Part shown: in pieces, positions 18,055 through 26,373 of the stretch
Layout: each line of letters begins with the position of its first letter
Position numbering within the stretch: the stretch's first letter is position 1
NCBI RefSeq assembly: GCF_000317475.1
Contig: NC_019729.1
Coordinates: 3,300,501 to 3,364,500, forward strand
Reading direction: 5' to 3'
Length of the DNA: 64,000 nucleotides
Origin: Oscillatoria nigro-viridis PCC 7112
GTDB lineage: Bacteria > Cyanobacteriota > Cyanobacteriia > Cyanobacteriales > Microcoleaceae
Translations under genes and position numbers: made by a program
Notes under the pieces: model-generated
Database searches by the model: none
What the model was told of the DNA's origin: nothing
Seen by the model: the letters and a program-made list of their open reading frames with translations, nothing else

Positions 18055-18978
18055 ATGTCTAAAAAACTCGTACTAATGGATCACGACGGTGCAGTTGACG
18101 ACTATCTATCAGTCGTGTTGCTGATGACAATGGAGGAAGTCGAAACTCTGGGAGTAATTGTAACTCCTGCGGACTGCTACATTCAACCGGCGGTGAGTGC
18201 AACGCGCAAAATCCTTGATTTGATGGGGCGTTCAGAAGTTCCGGTGGCGGCGAGTACCGTGCGGGGACTGAATCCATTTCCGGTGTTATTTAGGCGAGAT
18301 TCCTTTGCAGTCGATCGACTTCCCATTCTAAATGAAAAAGGAACCATTGACACGCCGTTAATATCAGAACCCGGACAAAACTTTATGGTGCGAGTTTTGC
18401 AAGATGCAGCCGCACCAGTCACATTAATGGTAACGGGGCCGTTAACAACAGTAGCGCAAGCTTTAGATATCGCGCCAGAAATTGAAAGCAAAATTCAAGA
18501 AATTGTCTGGATGGGAGGCGCCCTCAATGTTATCGGCAATGTTAGCAAAGATATGGAACCCGGACAAGATATGTCAGCGGAATGGAATGCTTACTGGGAC
18601 CCGATAGCAATCGAGAGAATTTGGCAAACCCAAATTCCCGTTGTCATGTGTCCTTTAGATATCACTAATAACGTACCGCTAACTGTAGAATTTTCCAATC
18701 TCTTAGCAAAACAGCGCCAATATCCAATTTCCGACTTAGCAGGACAGTGTTATGCCCTAGCAATCTCTCAAGATTACTATTTTTGGGACATTTTGGCAAC
18801 CGCTTATTTAGCGCATCCAGAATTTTACCAACTGCGAGAATGGGAAACAGAAATTATTACCGAAGGCCTCAGCCAAGGACGCACAAAAGTTAAAAGTGGA
18901 GGGCGAAAAATTCAAGCAATGGACAAAGTAGACACCGCCAAATTTTACAATTACATATTAGAACAGTGGGCGAAGTGA
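18055..18978 (+). CDS. inosine-uridine preferring nucleoside hydrolase family protein
   Basis: A 307-residue protein. The N-terminal calcium/ribose site DHDGAVDDY corresponds to the family's DTDPGxDD. Other family regions are VTGPLTTVAQAL, WMGGALNVIGN and AEWNAYWDPIA (the family's FN..xDPEA). It hydrolyses the N-glycosidic bond of ribonucleosides in the cytoplasm, contributing to base salvage. ATG at 18055 follows a gap of 79 nt from the divergent peptidase gene. Length is normal. Confidence 0.88.
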   Translation: MSKKLVLMDHDGAVDDYLSVVLLMTMEEVETLGVIVTPADCYIQPAVSATRKILDLMGRSEVPVAASTVRGLNPFPVLFRRDSFAVDRLPILNEKGTIDTPLISEPGQNFMVRVLQDAAAPVTLMVTGPLTTVAQALDIAPEIESKIQEIVWMGGALNVIGNVSKDMEPGQDMSAEWNAYWDPIAIERIWQTQIPVVMCPLDITNNVPLTVEFSNLLAKQRQYPISDLAGQCYALAISQDYYFWDILATAYLAHPEFYQLREWETEIITEGLSQGRTKVKSGGRKIQAMDKVDTAKFYNYILEQWAK

Positions 18979-19059
18979 AAATCCCAATATCTGCTATAAG
19001 TGGGCAAAATATCCGTACAAAACCCCCCTGACACAAATATATACCTCCTCTTCTCTTCC

Positions 19060-19105
19060 CTCTCTTCCTCTGCGCCCTCTGCGCCCTCTGCGGTAAAAAA
19101 AACTC
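19060..19105. repeat. C/T-rich CTCTGCGCC repeat
   Basis: A short direct repeat CTCTGCGCC/CTCTGCGCC/CTCTGCGG followed by TAAAAAAA. It lies in the 137-nt gap before the DUF3370 gene. This type of motif is scattered in cyanobacterial intergenic DNA. Confidence 0.6.
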
Positions 19106-19115
19106 ATCTCAAAAA

Positions 19116-20474
19116 ATGCTGCCAATTCTATCAATTCTCCCCTTAGCCCAAACCCCTCCCGCACCTCAAGAAATCGTCCAAATCCAAGAAGTGCGACCAC
19201 TCCCCGGACAGTTAGACAACATACCAGTATTTAACAGCAACAGTCCAGAATTAGTGCTGCAAGAAGGAATTTTGCTTTCGACATTTCCCCCGGATGGTAA
19301 AAGATTTCCGGCGGCACATTTAAACTTTCCGTTTCAAGGACGTTTCGACATATTTGCCCACCACATAGCCCGCGCACCTTCGCCGGAAGATTTGCGAACC
19401 TTGTATCAAGGAGTAATTGTTTACAATCCGGGCAATAAACCAGTAAAATTAGATATATTGCAAGCTGCGAGTTATCTCAGCCAACCCGATGCACCGTTTA
19501 TTGAATTGCCGCCGCAAGTCGATAATTCAAACAGCAATATTTACGCGGGGCCGGGAAGCCGCGCTGTGAATGATATTCTCAGAGGAAGGAGACAGTCTGA
19601 TTTTGAGCCGGTATTAATTATTCCACCGGGAAAAAGCCAACTGTTGATGAATCATCCGATACCGGTGCGGGGATTGGTACCGCCGCTAAACGGTCGATCG
19701 ACCTTGATGCGGTTGCGGAGCGATGGTATAGTCTATGTTGCCAGTCTGGCGATGTTTGCCCGACTTGACGCAGAGGGAAACGGACAGGGAAACGAGCGAT
19801 CGCCCAACTTAGCAGAATGGCAAAACTTATTAGACAATGGTAATATAGCCGGGCCGCGCGATCGAACTCCCACACCGCCGGAAATCACCGAAGGTCAAGT
19901 AATTTACGGCCGAGTTGCCGGTGTAGCATTAGGTTCACAATGGCGAGCACTTCTCTCCGACAACCCCGCCACATCAAACCTAGCAATTCCCCAACCCGGA
20001 ACAGCATTTTCCTACCCATTAAGCAGTCTCCCGCGCGGAATGCTGGGCACCAATCAAGTGCAAAGTGCCAGAATGCTAGTCCGCTACCCAGATACAGCAT
20101 ACCGCGCCCACGGCAATTACGGAATTCAATACAGTCTCAGCTTGCCGCTGTACAATTCTACCAGCCAAAATCAAACTGTAACTGTCGCGATTCAAACTCC
20201 AATTAAGACAGACAAATTAACTTCAGGAGGACTTAGTTTTTTAGAACCTCCGGCCCCTCAAACTTTTTTTAGGGGGACAGTCAGAGTGCGGTATACTGAT
20301 GACAGTAAAGTGCCTCAAACTCGCTACGTGCATTTAGTCCAGCGGCGGGGACAGCAGGGAGAACCTTTGGTCAAATTAGAGATGAAATCTGGAGAAAAGC
20401 GGCTTGTAGAAGTAGATTTTATTTATCCGCCCGATGCGTCGCCTCCGCAAGTCTTGACAGTGAAAACAAATTAA
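19116..20474 (+). CDS. DUF3370 domain-containing protein
   Basis: A 452-residue protein. From memory it matches cyanobacterial DUF3370: IQEVRPLPGQLDNIPVFNSN, EGILLSTFPPDGKRFPAAHL, FPFQGRFDIFAHHIARAPSP and YAGPGSRAVNDILRGRRQ. The N-terminus (MLPILSILPLAQTPPAPQE) is a short hydrophobic leader that could be a minimal signal peptide, so a periplasmic or surface protein is plausible. Function unknown. No operon partner; a nested palindromic element follows the stop. Confidence 0.75.
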   Translation: MLPILSILPLAQTPPAPQEIVQIQEVRPLPGQLDNIPVFNSNSPELVLQEGILLSTFPPDGKRFPAAHLNFPFQGRFDIFAHHIARAPSPEDLRTLYQGVIVYNPGNKPVKLDILQAASYLSQPDAPFIELPPQVDNSNSNIYAGPGSRAVNDILRGRRQSDFEPVLIIPPGKSQLLMNHPIPVRGLVPPLNGRSTLMRLRSDGIVYVASLAMFARLDAEGNGQGNERSPNLAEWQNLLDNGNIAGPRDRTPTPPEITEGQVIYGRVAGVALGSQWRALLSDNPATSNLAIPQPGTAFSYPLSSLPRGMLGTNQVQSARMLVRYPDTAYRAHGNYGIQYSLSLPLYNSTSQNQTVTVAIQTPIKTDKLTSGGLSFLEPPAPQTFFRGTVRVRYTDDSKVPQTRYVHLVQRRGQQGEPLVKLEMKSGEKRLVEVDFIYPPDASPPQVLTVKTN

Positions 20475-20511
20475 ATTTGATTTGAACTTGTTGAAGATTA
20501 GCAATTATATT

Positions 20512-20627
20512 ATGTCCGGTCGATTACCAGAAATCAGGTAGGGGCGGGTTCACCAACAATATCTGCCAATAATTAACAATCTCAAAAACCCGCCCGACCG
20601 GGATATTAGGGTCAATCGATAGGACAT
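20512..20627. repeat. MITE-like nested palindrome, GTAGGGGCGGGTT family, copy 1
   Basis: The inner ends are GTAGGGGCGGGTTCACC (from 20538) and AAAAACCCGCCCGAC (to 20597). The outer inverted repeat is ATGTCCGGTCGATT (20512-20525) versus AATCGATAGGACAT (20614-20627), 12 of 14 matching. It lies 38 nt after the DUF3370 stop. Copies 2 and 3 are at 31136-31195 and 62498-62559. Confidence 0.8.
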
Positions 20628-20672
20628 GATATTAACCGGGATTTCCCTTCTAGACAATGTGTTTGAGAGCGT

Positions 20673-22268
20673 TTAATCGCTCTCTTCCAAAAAGGTTTGT
20701 ACTCGACCGTTCGGTCGCAAAACCACTCGAATTTTCGGGTTTTTTCCATTAGAAACGGCAGAAACAAACGGCTCGCCGGCTAATGGCATATTAATTTGCT
20801 CGATATAATCGGCTGCTGCTTTTCCCATCGGCACAATACTTTGAACTGACCCATTTTCATCGATCAGCACGCTGTATTCCAAAGTTTGTTCCATTCCTTC
20901 TGGAGGCTTCCACCGTTCCTCAAAGTAAGTTCTAGCTTCTGAAACTTGAGGAATTGTATCAAATAAAGTGCGGTTTTTTTTGCTCGCCGCGAGCTGGTTG
21001 TCGTCCTCAGATTGGGGGGTTGGTTGAGCGTCCTCAAGGGCTGGGAGTTCGGTACTGGCGGGGGGGACAATCGGCTCGATGGGGCTGGGGAAGGTTTGCG
21101 GCGCGGGAACGGGAAATCGGGAAGCCGACAGGGAGGGCGGCAGGGGGGGCGGTACGGCGGGAGCTAGTCTCGGCGGTAGTGGGGGCAGCACGTAGGGTAC
21201 TGGTGCGGGTGTTTGGGGGGCGGAAATGGGCCGTTCTTCGGGGGCGGGAATAGTGATTGTTTGCCCTTGAGGAAATGCTGGGGCGCTCTGTGGGGCGCTG
21301 GGTGCGGTGCCGTTGGCGGGAAATAGCAGGGGTGGCTGCTGGATGGGGCTGGGTCTGTTGGTGGGGGAAGTTGGGGCGAGGGCGATGGGAGGCAAGCTGG
21401 GGCTGGGGGAGGCGGCGGTGTTGATGGGCGGGGGCGGCAGGGGCGGTAAACCGGGTGTGGCTGCGGGTTTTGGTGCTGGGGGTGTCGGTAGGGCGGCAAC
21501 TGGACTGGGGGAAGCGCCGGCAGCTAACTGGGGGTTTCCTGGAGCGGTGCTCAATTGTGGATTGGCGGGGGCTGTGGCGGGGGCTGAGGCGGTTTGCGGG
21601 GAGGTGGCGGTTCGATCGAGCATTTTGATAATTCCTGTCGTCAGACCCGCGCCCGCGACCAGCATTGCTGCCAGCTTGAGCCAGGGTGAGGACAGCGGCC
21701 GTCGGGACTCGCGGTTGAGGTTGGGAAGCGCCATCACTTCGGCGGCGCAGTCATCTAGTGCTGTCGCCAAGTCAAACAGTTGCAGGGTGCTCAAGGGAAC
21801 TACCGGCCCGGATTCTGCTGCGCTCAAAGATCCCAAAAACAAGTTGTGGGCGAGCAAGCCGCAGGGTTCTAAGCGGGGGGGAACCGGAAGGTAGGCAGTA
21901 TTCGGGGCCGAGGTTGCTAGTTCGGAAGTGTTGGCGGCTCGATCGAATATAACGGCGTTACGCGCGGCTTCTGGCGAGTCTGAACCCGCAGGGATACGGC
22001 CGGTTTGATAGTTGAGGTTGCTTTCCCAATCGCGGGATTCGCCCAGCAAGTTTTGGACGTAGTTGCTGACAGCTTCGTGGAGGGTTTCGAGTTGAATTCG
22101 ATCGCCCCTGAGAGTAACGTGTTGGGTATCTGGCAGCCTGGGGTCGTCGAGTCGCAGCTCGAAACTTAAAGATTTAAACACGGGTTGGCCCGCCCAGCGA
22201 GATAGAGGCGAACTTTTGGCTGTAATTTCCAGCGTGCAAGTGGGGGGCGTGTACCGTTTGAGAACCAT
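20673..22268 (-). CDS. DUF4335 domain-containing protein with long Pro-rich linker
   Basis: A 531-residue protein. The N-terminal domain (about 1-190) starts VLKRYTPPTCTLEITA and carries LSFELRLDDPRLPDTQHVTL, which I recognise as cyanobacterial DUF4335. A hydrophobic segment (WLKLAAMLVAGAGLTTGIIKML, about 198-219, given only by its ends WLKLAAML and TTGIIKML) probably crosses the membrane. It is followed by a Pro/Ala/Ser-rich linker to about 400 and a small conserved C-terminal domain (TYFEERWKPPEGMEQTLEYS) that resembles a TonB-like or energy-transfer end. The DUF3038 gene sits 123 nt upstream on the same strand, its usual partner. Function unknown. Confidence 0.75.
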   Translation of the reverse strand: MVLKRYTPPTCTLEITAKSSPLSRWAGQPVFKSLSFELRLDDPRLPDTQHVTLRGDRIQLETLHEAVSNYVQNLLGESRDWESNLNYQTGRIPAGSDSPEAARNAVIFDRAANTSELATSAPNTAYLPVPPRLEPCGLLAHNLFLGSLSAAESGPVVPLSTLQLFDLATALDDCAAEVMALPNLNRESRRPLSSPWLKLAAMLVAGAGLTTGIIKMLDRTATSPQTASAPATAPANPQLSTAPGNPQLAAGASPSPVAALPTPPAPKPAATPGLPPLPPPPINTAASPSPSLPPIALAPTSPTNRPSPIQQPPLLFPANGTAPSAPQSAPAFPQGQTITIPAPEERPISAPQTPAPVPYVLPPLPPRLAPAVPPPLPPSLSASRFPVPAPQTFPSPIEPIVPPASTELPALEDAQPTPQSEDDNQLAASKKNRTLFDTIPQVSEARTYFEERWKPPEGMEQTLEYSVLIDENGSVQSIVPMGKAAADYIEQINMPLAGEPFVSAVSNGKNPKIRVVLRPNGRVQTFLEESD

Positions 22269-22272
22269 AGCA

Positions 22273-22388
22273 GAAAGTCTGTTGACTGTTGAGCGTTGAG
22301 TGTTGACTGTTGACCGTTGACCGTTGACTGTTGACTGTTGAGTGTTGAGTGTTGACTGTTGACTGTTGACTGCTGACTGCTGACTGTT
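22273..22388. repeat. tandem TTGACTG/TTGACCG/TTGAGTG heptamer array
   Basis: About 16 consecutive 7-bp units (GTTGACT, GTTGACC, GTTGAGT, GCTGACT) fill the gap between the DUF3038 and DUF4335 genes. This is an STRR-type short tandem repeat. It lies inside a probable operon, so the unit number might affect coupling of the two genes. Confidence 0.85.
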
Positions 22389-22390
22389 GT

Positions 22391-22996
22391 TTAATTTTTA
22401 GCACGGTCTAGAAGAGCCAGCCAGAGGCGGCGGTGGCCGCCGGGACTGCTGTAAAACAGCAAATCGATCAGGAGCTTGAGGGCCAAATCAGTCAGTTCTC
22501 CGGCCGATAAATTTTCTCCATCTTCCATGCGCGAGCCGTAAGTGTTGCTGAACCTGTCAATATAATCTCCCAGCAAAGCGATGGTGTGAGGTTCGCGGTT
22601 TTGCTCGGCCATTTGTTCGAGCAAAGCAACAGCGCGGCGGATTAAAGCTTGGTGCTGTTTTGCCAAATGACAGCTTATCAAAACGAGCGATCGAGCTTCC
22701 TCCACATCGAGTTTTTTGCGCCCTCCCTGGCCTTTCCGCAGCGGGTTAGATTGGCGCAGCCGCCACAAAGCTACCCGATCGGCTACCATTGGCTCTAAAT
22801 TCAGTTCGGCTGCTACCTTGAGCATAGCCTCTGAGCCAATTTCTGCCAGTGCTTCTAGGGCTAACAGCACCAAATCCAGTTGGGCTTTAATGTTGTCCAA
22901 CTGGGTAGGTTCTGGTGCTTTTTGGGTCAATTCTTCCCAGTTGGGAGATGGGCCCGTTTCGTTTGTGGGAGCGGAGGACTTTACGGTCGAGCGCAT
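22391..22996 (-). CDS. DUF3038 domain-containing protein
   Basis: A 201-residue soluble, helical protein. QLDLVLLALEALAEIGSEAM, LRQSNPLRKGQGGRKKL and HTIALLGDYIDRFSNTYGSR match what I remember of cyanobacterial DUF3038. It precedes the DUF4335 gene, as is usual, separated by a heptamer array. No enzymatic motif is visible. Function unknown. Confidence 0.75.
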   Translation of the reverse strand: MRSTVKSSAPTNETGPSPNWEELTQKAPEPTQLDNIKAQLDLVLLALEALAEIGSEAMLKVAAELNLEPMVADRVALWRLRQSNPLRKGQGGRKKLDVEEARSLVLISCHLAKQHQALIRRAVALLEQMAEQNREPHTIALLGDYIDRFSNTYGSRMEDGENLSAGELTDLALKLLIDLLFYSSPGGHRRLWLALLDRAKN

Positions 22997-23381
22997 GGCT
23001 TCAGCACGGGAAATTTAAGACAGGTTGAGGCAGGATATCAAACAGCATGCAGTGATGAAAGCTTTGCGGCCTGTGGGCAACAGCACATCTGTTAATTTGT
23101 CTCCATAGCTCGTTGCTTTGATTCCGGCAATCCTAACTGCTGGACGGAGTTGCTGGTTAAAAGTTGCGGCTTCAAGTTCGATCGATCGCAATCGGCAAAA
23201 CCCATAGATTTTTACCCCTAACCATGCTACGCCGCAGAGTGACCGAAATCAAATCAGTGCTTTGAAACTATCGGGACTTATGTCAATGCAAATATCCTAG
23301 CGCTCTCGAATGCTACTTATAGTCTGTCGCTACTTATAGTCTGTCAGATTATAGTTGTCATTGCTTCATCTGGCGCCATCT
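22997..23381. other. 385-nt intergenic region; holds the C-box operator
   Basis: Upstream of the DUF3038 gene (leftward) and the restriction-modification controller gene (rightward). Apart from the C boxes at 23312-23359 I see no repeat or gene. It marks the left edge of the accessory island. Confidence 0.6.
23312..23359 (+). promoter_or_regulatory. C-box operator of the restriction-modification controller
   Basis: Two perfect tandem 17-bp copies of GCTACTTATAGTCTGTC (23312-23328 and 23329-23345), then a degenerate third half AGATTATAGTTGTC. The core ACTTATAGTC is the classical C-protein box of PvuII/BamHI-type systems, from memory. It ends 22 nt before the ATG at 23382, fitting autoregulation of a leaderless or nearly leaderless controller transcript. 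Confidence 0.85.
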
Positions 23382-23594
23382 ATGGATATTACGGAGCAAT
23401 TTGGTAAAAAAGTTAGACATTTCCGAAAGCTCAGAAATCTTTCCCAAGATCGGCTTGCAGAACTATCTGAATTACATCGCACCTATATTGGTTCAGTGGA
23501 ACGAGGTGAAAGGAATATAACCCTGCTTAATGCTAGCAAAATAGCCAAGGCATTATCCGTTAGTCTAGCCGAGCTGGTAACTGATGATGACTGA
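23382..23594 (+). CDS. restriction-modification controller (C) protein, XRE-type helix-turn-helix
   Basis: I choose ATG 23382, giving 70 residues (MDITEQFGKKVRHFRKLRNL). A TTG at 23355 would overlap the operator. It is a single XRE HTH domain: LSQDRLAELSELHRTYIGSV is the recognition unit and ERGERNITLLNASKIAKAL the following helices, typical of C proteins (SVERGxRNxSL). It delays nuclease expression until the methylase has protected the DNA. The gene ends 8 nt inside the start of the nuclease gene, as in C-R operons, and the C boxes lie directly upstream. Confidence 0.88.
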   Translation: MDITEQFGKKVRHFRKLRNLSQDRLAELSELHRTYIGSVERGERNITLLNASKIAKALSVSLAELVTDDD

Positions 23595-24131
23595 AAGAAA
23601 ACTAGAGCAAATTTTAGCAAAATACCAAAACTCATTTACCGAAAAAATTTATGCAGAAGAGAATGAAGAACACGATATTTTAATGGATGTGTTTGGTATT
23701 TCTCCAATAATCAAAAAAGAAAATAGGCAATATTGGAAGAGTTAGGTATGTGTTGGCAATTGTTAGTTACTGAAACCTGTAAAACATATTGCAGTAGCTT
23801 TCAGCCAGCATTTAAAGTTGGAAGCGATGAGCCGTGCGATCTGATTGTTGGTGGGTACGCAATAGATACAAAATATCGTATTGGCTCAGGAGACTCTGGA
23901 ACACTGAAAAAGTTCAAATCTTATGGCCCACTACTTCGTACTTATAATTACGAACCCGTATTTTTAATTCTTAGACAAGATAATTTGCCCGCAGCTATTA
24001 CAGCGTGCCAAGTAGGGACTTGGAAAGTTTACACAGGGGACGATTCGTTTGAGTTCATAAAAACAATAAGCGGGTTTGATTTAAAGTCATTTCTTATTGA
24101 AAAAGCGGGAGAATTCCCTGTATACCGCTGA
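23587..24131 (+). pseudogene. type II restriction endonuclease, broken by a frameshift
   Basis: ATG 23587 overlaps the end of the C gene. The first frame reads MTERKLEQILAKYQ to ENRQYWKS and stops at 23743-23745. The continuing protein is in another frame from about 23736: ELGMCWQLLVTETCKTYC, DEPCDLIVGGYAIDTKYRIG, SYGPLLRTYNYEPVF, to FPVYR. Loss of one A in the AA(A)GAG stretch at 23737-23741 explains the break; intact length would be about 182 residues. DL..AIDTK fits a PD-(D/E)xK nuclease core. The block CDLIVGGYAIDTKYRIGSGD reminds me of ApaLI-type enzymes, unverified. The end overlaps the convergent methylase gene by 38 nt. A sequencing error is possible. Confidence 0.75.
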
Positions 24132-25035
24132 AACTATCAAGGCGCTTGTTAATAATCTCTATGTAGTCAGGTACTATTTCAATGCCAACATACCTAATGC
24201 CAAATTCTTGCGCCGCCAGCAATGTGGTTCCAGATCCTGCGAAAGGATCGATTAGAATAGAATTTTCCAAACGCGGTACAAATATTTCGACCAGCTTTCT
24301 CATGAGAGCGATTGGTTTAACTGTGCAATGGACGTTAAACTCCTCGGTTTTTTCACGCTGTATACCTTCTAAAATATTTGACTGAAAACCACCGAACCCA
24401 TCTTTAGTATAAAATAGACCAGTACCATACTCCTGTAGAGTTTCCAAGTAATTATTTACCAGCGGTTTTTGAAGTACGCAGATTGCTTCCCATTCATTCC
24501 TCAGACAACTGTGCCAACCATCCCATTGTTCAGGATTTTCATATCCTTTCTTCTCTAACTGTTGTTTGATATTGACACCTTTAGGGATACCGCTGGATCT
24601 TTTATAAACAAGAATATCTCTTGCATAGAAACCAGCACTTTCAAGTGCAACTTGTACGTGAGCAACAGTCCGCGTGCTGTTGAAAACTAAAACTGTCGCA
24701 CCCGGTTTGCAGATCCGAAAAAGCTGCTCGCCCCACTCAAAGCACCACTTTTCATAATCCAGAGTGTTGTTGCGATTCCTTTGATACCATTTTTCGTTTC
24801 TGACTCCACCTGCTAAACCACTGCCATAGGGAATGTTTTTAACAATGGTTTTATTTCCCTTGCCATTGACTCTTTCGAGACGCCTTTGAATTTCTGAGTC
24901 ATCCCATTTATGACCAATAAATTCATAATTATAAGGTGGGTCAGTGATACACGCAGAAATATAATTTTCTGGCAATGTCTTCATCACTTCACGACAGTCG
25001 CCAACCAAAACTTCATTTGAGGGAGTTTTTTTCAT
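24094..25035 (-). CDS. type II DNA methyltransferase, probably N6-adenine (beta-type motif order)
   Basis: A 313-residue protein. The catalytic motif DPPYNYE (about 33-39) is near the N-terminus, and the AdoMet-binding motif DPFAGSGTTLLAAQE lies near the C-terminus after KPIALMRKLVEIF. This beta-type order with DPPY suggests N6-adenine, though N4-cytosine is not excluded. Between them is a target-recognition region of about 190 residues. It protects host DNA against the nuclease encoded tail-to-tail at 23587. All motifs look intact while the nuclease is frameshifted, so it may now be a solitary methylase. The start codon lies within the left end of a 90-bp repeat (25032-25121) that must contain its promoter region. 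Confidence 0.9.
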   Translation of the reverse strand: MKKTPSNEVLVGDCREVMKTLPENYISACITDPPYNYEFIGHKWDDSEIQRRLERVNGKGNKTIVKNIPYGSGLAGGVRNEKWYQRNRNNTLDYEKWCFEWGEQLFRICKPGATVLVFNSTRTVAHVQVALESAGFYARDILVYKRSSGIPKGVNIKQQLEKKGYENPEQWDGWHSCLRNEWEAICVLQKPLVNNYLETLQEYGTGLFYTKDGFGGFQSNILEGIQREKTEEFNVHCTVKPIALMRKLVEIFVPRLENSILIDPFAGSGTTLLAAQEFGIRYVGIEIVPDYIEIINKRLDSFSGIQGILPLFQ

Positions 25036-25121
25036 TAGTCAGGCAGTTACTAAAGTGGTAAATCAACTCTTAATTATGCCACATTTGCAGTATAGTACCC
25101 ATTCCAGTTGCATCAGTACGA
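25032..25121. repeat. 90-bp direct repeat, left copy
   Basis: It begins TCATTAGTCAGGCAGTTACT and ends TTGCATCAGTACGAT. The first 62 bp are identical to 26624-26685 and the last 27 bp are nearly so. It overlaps the methylase start codon. Together the two copies bracket 1.5 kb of foreign-looking DNA. Confidence 0.92.
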
Positions 25122-25161
25122 TGATGCGGTCTATCTCCTAGGCCTCTTTGTCACCCCTCCA

Positions 25162-25450
25162 GTATTTTTGGATGAAACTGGTATTCTACGCTCGTTTGAG
25201 TAGAACTTATGCCCGCTCCCAGCACGGGACAAGAGTATACAAAAAAAAGCATTCTATCGGGGTGCCAAAGTCACAGCTATTGGCGCAATTAGTATGAATA
25301 AAGTGTTGGCATTGATGACAATGAATGATTCAATGGATGGACAGGCATTTGCTATATTTATTCAGCATTTTTTATGTCCTCAATTATGGGAAGGAGCGGT
25401 AGTAGTAATGGATAATTTACCCGCCCATAAATTAGCATCAATCAAAGGGG
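25162..25450 (+). pseudogene. IS630-family transposase fragment
   Basis: VFLDETG (first Asp of the DDE triad, with the family's DE pair), then in another frame YARS..GTRVYKK, then FYRGAKVTAIGAISMNKVLA and VVMDNLPAHKLASIK (second Asp with the family's DNxxxHK). The N-terminal HTH and the third acidic residue are missing. There is an internal TAG, and the A8 run at 25241-25248 causes a frame change; A runs are used for programmed frameshifts in some IS630 elements. No terminal inverted repeats seen. It is a dead remnant. Confidence 0.8.
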
Positions 25451-25456
25451 GAACTT

Positions 25457-25475
25457 CCGCTGAGATCCTCAGCGG
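25457..25475. other. strong hairpin after the transposase remnant
   Basis: CCGCTGAG (25457-25464) pairs with CTCAGCGG (25468-25475) around a 3-nt loop. A T5 run lies 10 nt further right. Possibly a weak terminator or an old IS end; it lies between the remnant and the end of the carbonic anhydrase gene. Confidence 0.4.
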
Positions 25476-25530
25476 TTGTGCTGCCTTTTTAACTGCTGCT
25501 GACATCCTTGAATCTTCCTTTTAGTGGAGA

Positions 25531-26334
25531 TTATCGAACAGCTTGAAGTGTTCTTTTCCCTCCCGGTATATCGCTGTTAACAACATAAAAATCTTGCGGA
25601 TAAATCCACTGGGTGCCCAGGGGACCGTGAATTTGAATGCCGGTCATAACGGCATAGGTAAAAATAGATCGATCCAGGGTATCTAAAAGATGTTCGACAT
25701 CCTCAGAAATAATTCGAGATGCCAATTTTGTAATTTCTATTAAATCGGGTTTATCTCCATAGGTAATGGTTGAAAGAATTTTTTGCCGAATAATTGTTTG
25801 TTCAATATCCTGCATATCCATTTCTAGCTTCAGGTGCCCCGCTGCCAACTCTTCAACAATCGCTTCTAATGCTCCACAGGCATGGGAAGCCTTTTGAATA
25901 CCATCTCGATAAACCATGCCAATATCGCCATGTCTAGAAATAGCGATGTGGGGCATGGCATAAAAGGTAAAACGACGGATGCCATCAACTATAGGGGTAT
26001 GGTCTGTCGCAGAAGCTAACCCAGTTTTGCCCATCATCACAAATCCAGCTAAACTGCAACAATTAAAGGTTTTCCCCCAGTATCGAATTACTTCGGCGAA
26101 TAGGGGTTCGGCGATTTCATCCCGACAAATTGCTATCATTCCCATCGTATTTTCATCACAAAAACCGTAGGTACTCAAGCTTTGGAACGTCTTTCTCATG
26201 TACTTGCTCATGGGTAATGCCCCTGGAAAGTGAGTAGTGAGCATTTGATGAAAAGCTGGAAACACATTAGGATCGTAACCATTTAGTGTTTGGGGGATAG
26301 TTTCGCTAAGCTGATTGATAGGATTCTGGGTCAT
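25531..26334 (-). CDS. LCIB/LCIC-like theta-class (beta-fold) carbonic anhydrase
   Basis: A 267-residue protein. THFPGALPMSKYMRKTFQSL, GMIAICRDEIAEPL, NCCSLAGFVMMGKTGL, FYAMPHIAIS and ASHACGALEAI match the limiting-CO2-inducible LCIB/LCIC family, whose members adopt a beta-carbonic-anhydrase-like fold. Candidate zinc ligands C70, H129 and C153 have spacings 59 and 24, close to those I recall for the diatom enzyme (62 and 24); R71-D72 follow as the catalytic pair. It would interconvert CO2 and bicarbonate in the cytoplasm or near carboxysomes. It lies between the two 90-bp direct repeats, with an IS630 remnant on one side and a flavoreductase stub on the other, which suggests acquisition by transfer. 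Confidence 0.82.
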   Translation of the reverse strand: MTQNPINQLSETIPQTLNGYDPNVFPAFHQMLTTHFPGALPMSKYMRKTFQSLSTYGFCDENTMGMIAICRDEIAEPLFAEVIRYWGKTFNCCSLAGFVMMGKTGLASATDHTPIVDGIRRFTFYAMPHIAISRHGDIGMVYRDGIQKASHACGALEAIVEELAAGHLKLEMDMQDIEQTIIRQKILSTITYGDKPDLIEITKLASRIISEDVEHLLDTLDRSIFTYAVMTGIQIHGPLGTQWIYPQDFYVVNSDIPGGKRTLQAVR

Positions 26335-26373
26335 CTTTTCGCTGCTCTTAATTAACTGGTGAGATCCTTCACT

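Noticed and set aside
21307..21894. Gly/Ala-rich open frame on the plus strand
   Set aside because: It is antisense to the Pro-rich linker of the DUF4335 protein, a composition effect.
22273..22388. Regular short repeats that could suggest a CRISPR array
   Set aside because: Units are 7 bp with no spacers; it is a simple heptamer tandem repeat, and no cas-like gene is near.
25294..25524. Complete small transposase gene
   Set aside because: Lacks the N-terminal HTH and the third acidic residue, and homologous sequence continues upstream in other frames; it is a remnant.
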